A stretch of DNA of 64,000 nucleotides, from positions 248,001 to 312,000 of the forward strand of contig JBBELK010000399.1 of assembly GCA_037783545.1 (NCBI GenBank), read 5' to 3'. The notes below the pieces were generated by a model, which was given only the letters and a program-made list of their open reading frames with translations, was not told the DNA's origin and did no database searches. Origin of the DNA: Henricia sp. BOLD:AAB3569 (Eukaryota > Echinodermata > Asteroidea > Spinulosida > Echinasteridae). Shown in pieces: positions 23,738 to 35,796 of this stretch (its first letter is position 1; the number at the start of each line of letters is the position of its first letter). Position numbers and translations under genes: made by a program.

Positions 23738-26700
23738 ATGAAATCGGAGGACGGAGAGAGGGACACAAGCGATTCTTTCGACAATATGGCGGCGGTCGTA
23801 GCTTCGCTCCAACGGGAACACATAGAGTACCGTAATGCTTCACGGACCAATACCGAGAGATCGCGCGTTGAGACGGTAGGACTGAGGCGGCAGTCGACCG
23901 GTGACATTCCGTATGAGGACTTGCCCAGGGCTCTCATGGCCACTAATATACCGGACGATATTTTTACAGATCCAGGAAAGAAGGTACATTTTCTGATACT
24001 AGCGATACCTCCATTTTCTGATAATTTTCTCTATGTTGAATCAATGAATGTTCATGCTGTGAGGCTTGGCCTAGTATATGAAGGGTTCCATTAAGTACCA
24101 TTTTTGCAATAATTTTACTAGACCCTGAGGCTCAATGATGTAGAAAATGTTGTGTAAAAATTTAAATATGGAAAGTAGTACTAGTTGGCCTATTGACCCT
24201 TTTCGAACACGTGCGAATATGCCATTTTTGGAGTCAAATAATGCTGAGTCATTGTGGAAGCGATGTGCGTGCACGTTGTGTGTCTCTCTGGTGGGCGTAA
24301 CGCGGTTTAGTTCACCAATGGGAGCCTCATCATAGCGCGTTACGCGTGTTATGGACACACACAACGCCACGCACATTGCTTCCACAACGACGCGGCATTG
24401 TTTTACTCCCAAAATTACGTCATTGGCACAATTAAGCTCAATACATCTCTTTGTCACTGACACCACCCAAGTGCACTTCTGTGGGGGACACAAATTTTCA
24501 TGAACTGGCATCCGAATGTGCGCGCGCACTCGGACACTGGACTCAAAACGCATGAATTTTTCGGTTTCCACGAACTGACACCCAAGAAAATGTTGAATTT
24601 ATTTGACATTTATACTTGTGGAATGTAGTAAAATGTGACTAAAACACTCCCCAATTTATTAATTTTCGATAGGTGTCAGTTTGCGAAAACGAAAATGTTG
24701 AGTGTCAGTTCATGAAAACACAATTGATGTGCGGACATCATTTTGTACCCGAGACGAGCACTGATGTGCCACTCTGTGTCAGTTTGTGGTGTCACCGACG
24801 ATTTGAGTGCAAGTAGCAAATAAGCCAATTGAAAGAGCGCCCTCTAGGGAATGACAAATATGAATGCGGCAAAGTTTAAAATGGAGCTTTATTTCATGCA
24901 GTGGAATCATTTTAAATAACTTTAGTATGTTTAATAAAGTTAAACCCTTTCACGGTTATCGACACCATCTTGTTCACGGGGCACTTCGAACATGCGTTGC
25001 CGTGTGCGTACGTGCGCGGATCGTAACTAATGCACAGTGACCTAACAATGCATTCGTATACGATCCACGCACGCAGACAGCAACGCGTGTTCCAACTGCC
25101 CCGTGAACAACATGGCGTCGATAACCGTGAAAGGGTTTATTACATAAAGAAAGTTGAGTGATCAATTGAACCACCATGAAAACTTCAACATCAGAACAGA
25201 TTGGCGGATTTTTGATTCAAGTTTTTGTTTTCTTCCACTTCTAGAAATCCTTCGAAGATCTCTTCTGTGCTTTTGGTGAGAACGTCCACTTTGTCTATCT
25301 TCCCAGTTTTCGGAGGGTACGAGTCGGGTACGAAACTCCGGAGCAAGTGGTGCGAGCACGAGTCGGCATGCACTGTCAGGAAATATGCGGACAGACCATC
25401 AAATTGTTCTTCTTACAGGTGCATAATCAGAAAGCCAGTATTTAATACTTATAAATATTCAATACTTATTCAAATGAGCAAATCCAAAACATTTAAGAAA
25501 AGTGTAATTTTTTTCTCGGCAAAACCTTGAAATAAACATTGGACAAGAAACAAATATTGGCCGTTTCTTTCAGTGATCGTGAAATCTACTACCCCTTGAT
25601 GATCTTGAAAAAATAGGCCTGCTATTTCCCCGAGCCCACAGGCCAAGGAGAAATAGGCCTAGCATCACAAGATCACCTTGGGACAATAGTTTGCAACATC
25701 ACTCTCATGAAGGTAACAGTCACTATTTTTAGTCTAATCAACTATGACGCAGACCCATTTCTTACAATAAAATCTTTTAGAGAAACCTGAAACGGGGTGT
25801 GAAATTAACACCATCAACTAAACAATCAGGTTGTCTGTGAGACAGTTTAGTTGCCCAAGTATTTGGAGTTAGATTTGCCGATAATTTTCTGTACTTCAAC
25901 ATGATTCTTCAGCCTGTCCATGCTGTAGAAATTCATTAAAAGAGAACACCATTTAACAAGGAATTTCTCATTTTTATTCTGCAGCCAGTGAAGTTCAGTA
26001 ACAGCACCCCGTTACTGGAACTACCAGAACCCAAACGGCAGCACCTCCTATCCCCACCAGCATCACCCCCTGTGGGATGGGAACCAGCGAAGGAATCAGA
26101 ACCAGTCATTGATTACGACGTTCTCGCAGCATTAGCAAACTTAGCACCTGGTAAGTGCTAAATCTAACTGTTATAGATATTATGTAGTTTGAATGCTTGT
26201 TTGGGTTCATTGTTGTACTACAGTACTTCCATTCCCAGCAAGTACAAGTTCAATGTGATGATGTGAAATCTATGTTAGATGCAATTCTTGTGACAAAAAT
26301 TGTCATCTAAAGTCCTCCCAAGTCCTTGCAAGTCTTCACAAGTCTTTGTCAATCCTCACAAATCTCTTCAAGTCCCTTCAAGTCCCCACAAGTCCCCACA
26401 AGTCCCCACAAATCATCACAAGTCCCCAAAAGTCCCCAAAAGTCCACACAAGTCCACACAAGTCCCCACAAGTCCCCACGAGTCCCCACGAGTCCCCACG
26501 AGTCCTCACAAGTCCCCACGAGTCCTCACAAGTCCCCACGAGTCCTCACAAGTCCCCACGAGTCCTCACAAGTCCCCACGAGTCCTCACAAGTCCCCACG
26601 AGTCCTCACAAGTCCCCACGAGTCCCCACGAGTCCTTACAAGTCCTCACAAGTCCTCACAAGTCCCCACGAGTCCTCACAAGTCCATGTAAGACCTCACA

Positions 26701-27139
26701 AGTACCCGCAAGTCCCCATAAATCCTCACAAGCCCCTACAAGCCCCCGCAAGTCCTCACAAGTCCCCACAAGTCGTGTTACTTGTGCCTTTGAGCAAGGC
26801 ATCTACCCACAATTGCTACATCCTTCTGAAGGGATTTCACAAGTCGCATCACAAGCTTCTCAAATTAAATCTTGGTCTCCTCAAAGAACTAAAGCAAATG
26901 CAGCTTGTAACTTTTTTAATCTGAAACTGTTTTCCCATCAATGAGCCAGGGAAACATTTCAATATTTAAGTATTTTCATCCCTAAATAAAATCTCTAAAT
27001 TTTGGCCACAGGTGAAGCTCACGAGCTACACGCTGCCAACGACAACAAACCTGGTATCTTTGTCCTGCCATGTCAAGATCCTCCGCCCAAAGGACCCAAA
27101 ATGAAGATTCAGCAAACACGCAGACCTGTATCGAGCTAG
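23738..27139 (+). CDS. RCAN: Regulator of calcineurin (calcipressin), complete, 4 exons
   Basis: RCAN proteins bind and modulate the Ca2+/calmodulin phosphatase calcineurin in the cytosol. Exons: 23738-23983, 25245-25418, 25985-26150, 27012-27139 (TAG at 27137). Phases are 0, 0 and 1 and the total is 237 codons. Exon 1 ends YEDLPRALMATNIPDDIFTD, the start of the RRM-like fold. Exon 2 supplies its core (KSFEDLF, LPSFRRVRVGYETPEQ, GQTIKLFFLQ). Exon 3 carries the signature LLSPPASPPVGW and VIDYDVLAALANLAPG. Exon 4 carries EAHELHAANDNKPGIFVL, a PxIxIT-type calcineurin site (PGIFVL), and QQTRRP at the C-terminus. Length and motif order match animal RCANs. Met17 (after SFDN) lies in a good start context and could be an alternative start. 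Donors and acceptors are canonical. Confidence 0.95.
24224..24414. mobile_element. Foldback MITE in RCAN intron 1
   Basis: TGTGGAAGCGATGTGCGTGC on the left is inverted as GCACATTGCTTCCACA on the right. The outer ends TTTTGGAGT and ACTCCCAAAA also pair. Confidence 0.75.
24941..25139. mobile_element. Foldback MITE in RCAN intron 1, TAAACCCTTTCACGG ends
   Basis: The terminal repeat TAAACCCTTTCACGGTTATC is inverted at 25117-25139. An inner CGATCCACGCACGCAG/CGCGGATCG pair adds to the stem. A half copy is at 34889-34970. Confidence 0.8.
26310..26780 (+). repeat. 10-bp minisatellite (AAGTCCCCAC) in RCAN intron 3
   Basis: About 45 units of AGTCCYCACR, in places alternating as a 20-bp dimer (AGTCCTCACAAGTCCCCACG). 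As 10 is not a multiple of 3, all three frames stay open and create false ORFs up to 214 codons rich in SPHKSPQ. It lies wholly inside the intron 26151-27011. Confidence 0.95.
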
Positions 27140-28204
27140 TCAGTCCGTGATCCTATAAAATCCCTCTTTTAATTGTAAGTCAAGTTAGGCCATTATTGCT
27201 AAACAAGGAACAATTGTTTATTTGGCAGGATTCAGGGTTAGTAAGTTATCCCTCTGCAGAAATTCTTGCAGATGTTTTGCACGACACGTGTCATACTTGC
27301 AACCATTTTAAAGGAAGACAAAACACTCGCAGAAGATTGCTTATTTCTCAAAAATATTGCCAACATAGCAAATATGAAGTGGCGCAAGAGAGTGTTTATT
27401 TTCATGCCGGATCCATTCTGACTATGGAAAAAATCACTTTTAATTGGCGTCTAAATAGGCATCATGTAAGCCGCCATGTTTTGCAATTTAGCACCCAGAC
27501 TCGAGGGGGCGTGATGTCACGCATTCAATGCTGTAGAGATCATACTGCATGTTAACTACTGTCCGTTACGCATACTTTTTCACATTTTCAAATTTGTTGG
27601 ATGCTCGAAGGAATTCTGTCTCTCTAGAAATATTTGTAGACAATACCCAAAGTTGTCCCCTGCATGCTCACACATTCCGCAACAATGCAACGAGGCATAA
27701 CACACGCTAAATCCGGCCAAACATTCAACTTCTTCAGCGGTCAAATAACGCAACCGCCATTTCATTCACATAAACATGCATCCTCCATCAAATACGCTCG
27801 AGTGCACAGTCAGGTCACTACAGAGTGTATATTAACAGCGTGTTGTGTCGGGAAACAAGACAAGTCATGATTCAACCATTGAAACTTATTGCATGGTTTA
27901 TGTCATCCTCACTCGCGAAAGAGCTGGGAAAGTTTAAATATGGTGCGACGCATAGGCAGATTTTTTGCAGAATTTATGATAAAAATTAATGATGTTGCCG
28001 ACATCGTAAACAAATTCCTAGGATTTCCGTAAACAGATATGCATAAGGAAATAGGTACATGTAGGTGGTATTTTTTATCAATTATCTCGATAATTTACAA
28101 GTGTTTTTCCTCTTTTTTTTTAAAGACTTTCCCAACCCCATATAAAGACTCTGACACAAGTTCGGTATATAATCACAGTGGGACTACTTTCACATGTAAG
28201 TATA
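27140..28204. other. RCAN downstream region, no further gene recognised
   Basis: Presumed 3' UTR then intergenic DNA with small ORFs; no RNA gene or delimited repeat. Confidence 0.4.
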
Positions 28205-28708
28205 CGTATTTATATACCTCATGCGTAGATTCCAGTCATCTGATTGGTTAAAAGTGGGGGCATTGAATCGGCTAGACCCGGCGCGTATATGCCCACCGGT
28301 CAATAGTCTTTGCCATGCCCCGGGCACAGTCATTTAGCGGGTTCCGGACGCGCGCATTACATGTGTTAGCATAGCTATAGCTGTGCACCAACTATGCAGC
28401 TGTGCGCTTCACGTAAACATTCATCAGGACGGTAATGGCGGAATCTCGACGTAATTTTGTCGTCTGTCGTAGATGATGAAGTCCTTAAGAAAGTAAGAGA
28501 AGTGGCCTACAGTGAAAACTGTGTCAGGTGAAATGTGCTACTAAAGTGCCAGGTGATTATGCTACAATGTTTGCTGTAAATATACAACTTTTCCGCCGTA
28601 GACCAGCTTCCGAAATCGAAACGCGAAGGACCACTGTCATGACTGTATGATGTCTCGTTACTTTTAACCAACCAGATGACAAAAATCTACACATTCGGTA
28701 TATAAAAC
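28205..28708. mobile_element. Foldback element with ~45-bp ends
   Basis: ATTTATATACCTCATGCG with TCATCTGATTGGTTAAAA at the left end is inverted at 28662-28708. The interior is CpG-rich and has no ORF. Confidence 0.65.
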
Positions 28709-28874
28709 AAATATTGACTGCTGTTTATTCGGGTCATGGTTAAGATTATAGGCCCTCGGTGATCTCGAAGCCATGACTATGCCCATCGGCTTCCGCCTCG
28801 GGGCATAGTCATGGCTTCGAGATCACCTTGGGCCTATAATCTTAACCATGCCCCTCATTGCAGTCAATATTTGT
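28707..28874. repeat. ~80-bp-arm hairpin
   Basis: ACAAATATTGACTGC through GCCATGACTATGCCC is mirrored by GGGCATAGTCATGGC through CAATATTTGT, with a loop of about 17 nt near 28774-28790. Nearly perfect by eye. It abuts the preceding foldback. Confidence 0.85.
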
Positions 28875-29368
28875 ATAATATTTAATAATTATGATTTTTA
28901 AAAAATATCTTTAAAGATCTTGACCAAAACTCTGCCTCTCGCACATTTGACTTTCAGGATTGTGCTGGTCACTACACTCGAAATATGTCAAATTCCATTT
29001 GCACAATATTATAAAGATAAAATTACATTGTTTTTTTCTAGAGTCGTTACACCACCGTAAATTCCAAAACCCTTGTAAAATATCTCTGAACTGTAATTAA
29101 CACGTGGATAAATTAATTCATGATTAAAGGTATTCAAAAAGTTATCCATTGAATGTCTGGTAAAAAAAAGAAATTTTTGTTCACAATTTTTTCTTTGTAT
29201 GCCAGCAAGGACAGAGCTGTATGCGTTATATTTGGTAATCTGCTAAAAATTAAATTTTCTCCCATGCGTTATTTACAGTTGTCATTTAGAAAATCAGAAA
29301 TAAATTCTGATTATAAAATTCCTTTTTTCATGTAACAGTACTTAATAACAGTTTAATGCCCAGTTTAA

Positions 29369-29773
29369 CACCGTGTTTACACTGGTCCCGAGTTCGGGAT
29401 CACGATTGATCCCCTGATAAGAATGCGTCAGTGTTAACCGCAATGATTCGGAGAGCCGTGTTTACATTCTGTAGTTGATCTCGGATGCAGCGCCAGATGT
29501 TACAGTCAAAGGTCATGCTGTATGTGTGCATGTACAAACAATGTGTACGTGTACGATGTGCAAGGCCGTTTAAATTTCGCGGGCTTTTCCCCCGCTACGG
29601 CTGTGGAGCGGATGCGGTAAGATTAATTGCTTATGTAAATGCAAACTGATCCCGGACCCGAGCTCGGGGTTCGATCCTCCGTCGACGTGAGACCAAAATC
29701 TCGGGGTTTGATCCGGGGCCAATTTTGTCCCGAGAGCGTTTACACTCAGTTTGTGATCCGGCGCTGATCCCGA
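29369..29773. mobile_element. MITE family E (right end lost)
   Basis: CGTGTTTACACTGGTCCCGA plus about 400 bp, closely matching 46636-47053. The far terminus is missing where MITE family A begins. Confidence 0.75.
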
Positions 29774-29909
29774 GCTGCCATCTTAATGTGGGGCACCCTT
29801 CGTTACTTAAACTGTTCAACAATGTGAGCACAATATGTGCAACCATGCATGTTCTCAAGGAACAAAGAAACTGCTCCACAAGATGGCGGTTATTCGATAC
29901 GGTTTATAC
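29773..29909. mobile_element. MITE family A, left end truncated
   Basis: Retains GTTACTTAAACTGTTCAACA and the right end TTCGATACGGTTTATA. The left terminal repeat is fused to MITE family E. Confidence 0.75.
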
Positions 29910-29998
29910 ATATAGTCTACACATGCAAATTTTCCAAACACAGTGTATGTATGTTAATTTATTGCATTTAGACACACCGCATTTCCACCCAGCGTGGG

Positions 29999-30148
29999 TA
30001 TAGACCGTATCGAATAGCCGCCATTTCGTGAGGCACCTTTTGTTACTTAAACCGTTCAACAATGGAAGCACAATATGTGCAACCATGCATGTCCTCAAGG
30101 AACAAAGAAACTGCCCCCCGAAATGGCGGCTATTCAATACGGTCTATA
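29999..30148. mobile_element. MITE family A, complete
   Basis: TATAGACCGTATCGAATAGC on the left and GGCTATTCAATACGGTCTAT on the right; 150 bp. Confidence 0.85.
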
Positions 30149-30543
30149 CAGTAGTTAAATTCTCATCTTTTTTATTTTGGTAATACATTCTGTATGTGAA
30201 TATTCTAACAGCAAATAATAGTAAGTAGAGTTGTATATATGTTGTTTTCCACCAAAGTGGTGCACATTTATTGTATTTGTCAATGAATACTTGTGTAGAT
30301 TACATGGTTAAAAAACTTTAAAAAACAGGAACAGCATTACATAACTAAAGAATAATGTTGATAAACTGCCTTGTAGAAATTTCAGCCACATAGATGCAGT
30401 AATACTTCAGAAAACCTGAAAAATCCATGCATGGTTTTGTGTTGAATTAATGGTAAAAAATGTCTTCAGACAGTTTTTCAGTTGGCAATTTCTCCCACAA
30501 AGGTATCATTTTACACGGGGAAAAGCGTGGTGTTTATAGGCAG

Positions 30544-30900
30544 TTTCTTATATAGCGCATTTCAGATAATCTCTCAATGCGCTTTCTGCATTATTACCCT
30601 GGTATTGGGCTCATTAATATCATTCCTTAATCCTTCTCAGCTCGATCCCTGGGGAGTATACAGCCCTGGCTGCCTATTAGGCGCTCAACAGCTAATCAAA
30701 CACATGAACTTTCGCTACTCTCGCAGTTAACCCATTTTGCTCCTGGGTGAAGAGAAGCAATGCATGGCAAAGTACCTTGCTCAAGGGTACACGCACCATG
30801 GATGGACCGGACCGGGATTAGAACCCACTACCTTAATTGGAACTAACCCAGGTTTTGAGTACGATCCACTAGACCGCTCCGCCACATCACTCCACACCAT
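30544..30900 (-). mobile_element. tRNA-derived SINE, family 3
   Basis: Contains GCTCGATCCCTGGGGAGTAT, a GGTGAAGAGAAGCAATG-like stretch and, at the right end, GGGATTAGAACCCACTA as a minus-strand box B. A related copy is at 40738-41010. Confidence 0.65.
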
Positions 30901-31064
30901 TGCTATCAACACTTTTAGTTGGTTTTTCTTGTCAACTTGTAAAGTATATTGTAATGCTTTGTTCGAATGACCACTATGAAAAACACTAAATGTTCATTAT
31001 AGCAACTTTGTACTGTATCACTGTGTATGACAGTACTCACAACACTGTAGAAGATATTTGGAAA

Positions 31065-31475
31065 AAACGGTATTTTTTCTGTATACATTGAACAAAGATT
31101 TCAAGGAAATTACCTCCTGGAATCAACAGATAATCTAATTTTAAGATATACTCCCCACTTGCACTTTTTTCGCAAATGTTGCTTTTCTGTAGAAAAATCA
31201 CATTTTCTCCTTCAAAAATAACACAAGGTAACCATTCACACGTACACAGCGCCGTCTGTTGTCGTGCTTACGCACGGACCGCTCGCGCTGTAATTTTGTG
31301 CATTTACTTTATGCAGTGATTTTATAATTTATCTCAGAAATGCAACATTTCCGACAGAAGTGCAAATGGGAAGTATATTTCCTAAAATTTGATAATCTGT
31401 TGATTTCAGGAGGTAATTTCTTTAAATCTTTGTTCAATGTATATACGGAAAAAATACCAAAAAACCCTCAAAATT
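31065..31475. mobile_element. Foldback MITE, GTATACATTGAACAAAG ends
   Basis: GTATACATTGAACAAAGATT through CCTCCTGGAATCAAC on the left is inverted at 31385-31445 (GATTTCAGGAGGTAA to CAATGTATAT). A second copy is at 35797-36185. Confidence 0.75.
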
Positions 31476-32199
31476 TCATCCCTCCTGTGCATTTTTGTTA
31501 CCAAAAAATATGTGTTATTGATATTTATATATACAATGTACAGTACCAGGTCTAAATAAACCATGTATTCATTTCAAACATTGTGTGTACGTGATTTTTA
31601 TTCAGTTTAAAAAAAGTGCAAAATTTATTTGGGTTTTTTGGGGCTTAGCATAAAGATGCCCATCATTTTTGTCCCAGAATGTTTTGCCCATAAACAAGCT
31701 TTATCCATATTTTGCCAAAGTATACAAAATATGGATAAAGCTAGATATATTGTGTTTGATTAATTTTTTGTAGACCCATTGATATTGGGGCACCATAGAG
31801 TTGTGTATGTACTGGAAACCAGTTTACTGTGCACAGAACATTATAGACTGGTTTCCGGACCTCATATTCCAGAAAACGCATACTAATATGTGGTCATGGA
31901 ACCAGTCTAGGAATATTATTGCCCTTTTAGTCAATAGAGGGCGATGTTGCTGGAAAATACGAATGCTTTTTTGCTGCACGTGTCATGCGTGTTGGAACTT
32001 GGAAGAACGGTAAAAGCATGGTAAGGTAAGTTTTTTACCAGATTTTGTTGCTATTTTATAAAAGAAGAAAGATTTATGGCTTTGCGAGATAAATTGGAAG
32101 GTGAAATAGCTTATTTAGAACATGGAGGAAGAATGAGAAAGGCCAAGGGAAAGAGTTGAGTGTAGTTGACATGGTTGACCATGTTGACTAAGTTTTATA

Positions 32200-34771
32200 T
32201 TAAGAGCCAGATTCTGTAACTATGGACCAATTTATACAAGGGGGTGATATATCACCGTTCAGTATTCCATCCAATTTTTTTTTGTGGGTAGATATATCAT
32301 CCAAACTGACAAAAATCACTTTTTTTTTCGGAGAAACTGCTTCGGTTGAAAAATACGGCCGTGTTTAGGGTAGGGGTCCGAAGGGCCTGATAGGTGCCAA
32401 AGTCAAAATCTGGACTTTGTCCTCTGAATATCTTGGTGCGCCCTCAAAAAGCCTCCTTGATCTTATGGTATATAAATATATGGGTGGAGTTGTTTCGAAA
32501 AACGGTGGCGCTTCAAATCGCAACTTTTTGCATTTTAGACCATGTTTGAGGCCCTCCCAGTTCCTGCGCCCTCATAAAGCCTTGCTTGTTCATGTTTATT
32601 TGGACACATGGGGACCTTTTCTTTCCAAAAAAACATAAATGGCAGAGGCTTAGTGAGGGCGCTTGTTAATAGAGGGCGCTTTTTGCCGTAAGAACGTGAT
32701 TTTTGGCAATTTTCGTCAGGCTATATCTCGGTGCGCCCTCTATGGAATTCAGTGAAACTTGTTTTATTGTGTTCCTCTATATCCCCACTATTCATAATAA
32801 AAATAACTAGGAGGCTTTTTGTCTCATTGACCCTTTATGTGCAAATTCATGCACACCAGATCACCACTTTTTGAAAAACAACACTTGGTTCTCGTGCACA
32901 CCTATAGGTGGCAACAATCATTTGGGAAATTTATTTGAGCATTTTCAGAGCATAAAAAGCATAACAATTTATTAAAATCAGCAACAATTTATTGAAATAT
33001 ACCCAAACTTTAAAGAAAATAATGAACAAGGCACCTTTGGTGCTGAAAAAAGGCCTGAATGGCCAGCAAATAAGTGAATTAATGACATGCTTGGTCAAAA
33101 GGTTCTCATGACGGCCCCTAAATTAGAGTTAGCACAGTATACATGTAGTTCATAACCAACTGAGAATGTGGACCGACTTTCAAAACTATAACTGAAGGTT
33201 ATACTTGTCCAAAAGTTCTTGCCAAGGCATTCTCACAACAAAAGGTGACAGTCAACGTGCTTATGCCTACAGAAGCTCCATGAAAAGTTCATGAATGGAG
33301 GTATTTTTAAATTTCTGACAGGCTCTTCTTAGAAAAGAAGTAATGTCCACATCTGCTTCCTGAAAGAAAGGTGCATCACTGAAAATGTTATCCTATTTTA
33401 CTCCAATAAAGATGTATGATTGGGCTGATGTATGATTGTGGCTGCAAAGATTACATTAAATGGGGATACATTGTATGCATTACAGGCTTAGGCTTGGGTT
33501 GGAATGCCACAGAATTCCCAATCATACATCTTTATTGGAGTAAAATAGGATAACATTTTCAGTGATGCACTTTTCTTTCAGGAAGCAGATGTGGACATTA
33601 CTTCTTTTCTAAGAAGAGCCTGTCAGAAATTTAAAAATACCTCCATTCATGAACTTTTCATGGAGAGCTTCTGTAGGCATAAACACGTTGACTGTCACCT
33701 TTTGTTGTGAGAATGCCTTGGCAAGGTCTTTTGGACAAGTATAACCTTCAGTTATAGTGTCTAAAGTCGGTCAACATTTTCAGTTGGTTATGAACTACAT
33801 GTACATGGATGTGCTAACTCTAATTTAGGGGCTGTCGTGAGAACCTTTTGACCAAGCATATCATTCACTTAGTTGCTGGCCATTCAGGCTTTTTTTTCAG
33901 CACCAAAGGTGCCTCGTTCATTGTTTTCTTGAAAGTTTGGGTATATTTCAATAAATTGTTGCTGATTTTAATAAATTGTTATGCTTTTTATGCTCTGAAA
34001 ATGCTCAAATAAATTTCCCAAATGATTGTTTCCACCTATAGGTGTGTACGAGAACCAAGTGTTGTTTTTAAAAAAGTGGTGATCTGGTGTGCATGAATTT
34101 GCACATAAAGGGTCAATGAGACAAAAAGCCTCCTAGTTATTTTTATTATGAATAGTGGGGATATAGAGGAACACAATAAAACAAGTTTCATTGAATTCCA
34201 TAGAGGGCGCACCGAGATATAGCCTGACGAAAATTGCCAAAAATCACGTTCTTACGGCAAAAAGCGCCCTCTATTAACAAGCGCCCTCACTAAGCCTCTG
34301 CCATTTATGTTTTTTTGGGAAGAAAAGGTCCCCATGTGTCCAAATAAACATGAACAAGCAAGGCTTTATGAGGGCGCAGGAACTGGGAGGGCCTCAAACA
34401 TGGTCTAAAATGCAAAAAGTTGCGATTTGAAGCGCCACCTATGGGTGGCGCCCTCAATTAGCCTCGAAAAAAATACCGTTTTTCAGAACAACTCCACCCA
34501 TATATTTATATACCATAAGATCAAGGAGGCTTTTTGAGGGCGCACCAAGATATTCAGAGGACAAAGTCCAGATTTTGACTTTGGCACCTATCAGGCCCTT
34601 CGGACCCCTACCCTAAACACGGCCGTATTTTTCAACCGAAGCAGTTTCTCCGAAAAAAAAAGTGATTTTTGTCAGTTTGGATGATATATCTACCCACAAA
34701 AAAAAATTTGATGGAATACTGAACGGTGATATATCACCCCCTGGTTGAATCTTACAGAATCTGGCTCTTAA
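32200..34771. mobile_element. 2.57-kb foldback element flanked by TTAA
   Basis: TTAA at 32200-32203 and 34768-34771 bracket a giant inverted repeat whose ends are GAGCCAGATTCTGTAA and TTACAGAATCTGGCTC. The arms run to about 33425 and from about 33517, leaving a loop of only ~90 bp. Mismatches are few; one visible indel of about 40 bp lies in the right arm near 34440-34480 (GGTGGCGCCCTCAATTAGCC). GCGCCCTC recurs many times in the arms. There is no transposase ORF. TTAA target preference is that of piggyBac-type elements, so it may be a non-autonomous relative. Confidence 0.9.
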
Positions 34772-34888
34772 TTAGAACTTAGAAGGCTAAAAAGACAAAA
34801 AAGGGATTTTCTGACGTTTACATTGGGAAGTTATCATTTTGTATGTTACACTTTTAGCCCTTTACCAATTTAACCCAATTCGCCGTGG

Positions 34889-34970
34889 TGGATCCGCACA
34901 CACAGACAGCAATGCGTGTTCGAACTGCCCCGTGAACAAAGTGGCGTCGATAACCGTGAAAGGGTTTATT
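34889..34970. mobile_element. Half copy of the TAAACCCTTTCACGG MITE
   Basis: Matches the right half of 24941-25139, ending GTCGATAACCGTGAAAGGGT. Confidence 0.7.
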
Positions 34971-34986
34971 CACACAAAAGCATCTC

Positions 34987-35643
34987 ATCTTGCACTAGCC
35001 CTAAAATTAGGGCTGTGAATTGCTCGCTTTTCAAATCTGACTTATTGAGTCACTAATTCACAGCCCTAATTGAGGGATGTACGACAATACTAAGTCTGAA
35101 ACTGCTCAAATCTGACAAAGTTCTACTAGAAATATCGTCCGAAGCACATCAGACCGAGCACTTTCACATACACAGTTCGATAACTAGCTGCACTGCGCGC
35201 GTGACGTACTTGCCAGCTGGGATAAACACACGGACGTCAATATGAATTATGCATATTGCACAGTTAGCCGGGCTCCTTGACGTCTCATTATCGAGAAGCG
35301 CCAGCATATCAGCTAAGATGGCGTCACCCAAGGAATGCGGCTCAGAACGTTGTCCGAAATTTGTCCAATGTTTCCAGACATCGTAGATGGCCAAATTGAC
35401 GATTCCGTAAGCGTTACTGTTATTTTATGAAACACTAGACTCTCAGGATTACAATGGTGTATGTGAAAGTGCTCGGTCTGATGTGCTTCGGACGATATTT
35501 CTAGTAGAACTTTGTCAGATTTGAGCAGTTTCAGACTTTGTATTGTCGTACATCCCTCAATTAGGGCTGTGAATTAGCGACTCAATAAGTCAGATTTGAA
35601 AAGCGAGCAATTCACAGCCCTAATTTTAGGGCTAATCTTGCAC
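34987..35643. mobile_element. Foldback element with 9-bp target duplication
   Basis: ATCTTGCAC occurs at 34987-34995 and 35635-35643. Between them the ~178-bp arms (34996-35173 and 35457-35634) are inverted, beginning TAGCCCTAAAATTAGGGCTG. The central 283 bp is unique and holds an uninterrupted minus-strand frame (35394-35164, 76 codons). Long terminal repeats with a 9-bp duplication fit Mutator-like elements. Confidence 0.85.
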
Positions 35644-35796
35644 CAACACTACAAAAATCCACTAAAATTAACATTGAAATCGTTCGTCCGGAAGGAAGGA
35701 ATGAAGGAAATAAGCAATTATAATGTTCCCAGTTAAAATTCAAGAACAAATTGGTAGAGTATAAACAGGTCTCTCCAGTTAGTACAAATGGTATTT

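Noticed and set aside
23526-23943. Minus-strand ORFs over the RCAN promoter and exon 1
   Set aside because: Shadows of the plus-strand RCAN exon and its CpG-rich leader.
26300-26944. Open frames of 121-214 codons rich in SPHKSPQ
   Set aside because: They read the 10-bp minisatellite in all three frames and lie inside an RCAN intron.
32417-32638. 73-codon ORF in the giant foldback as a transposase remnant
   Set aside because: No transposase motif; its mirror in the other arm is not conserved as a protein.
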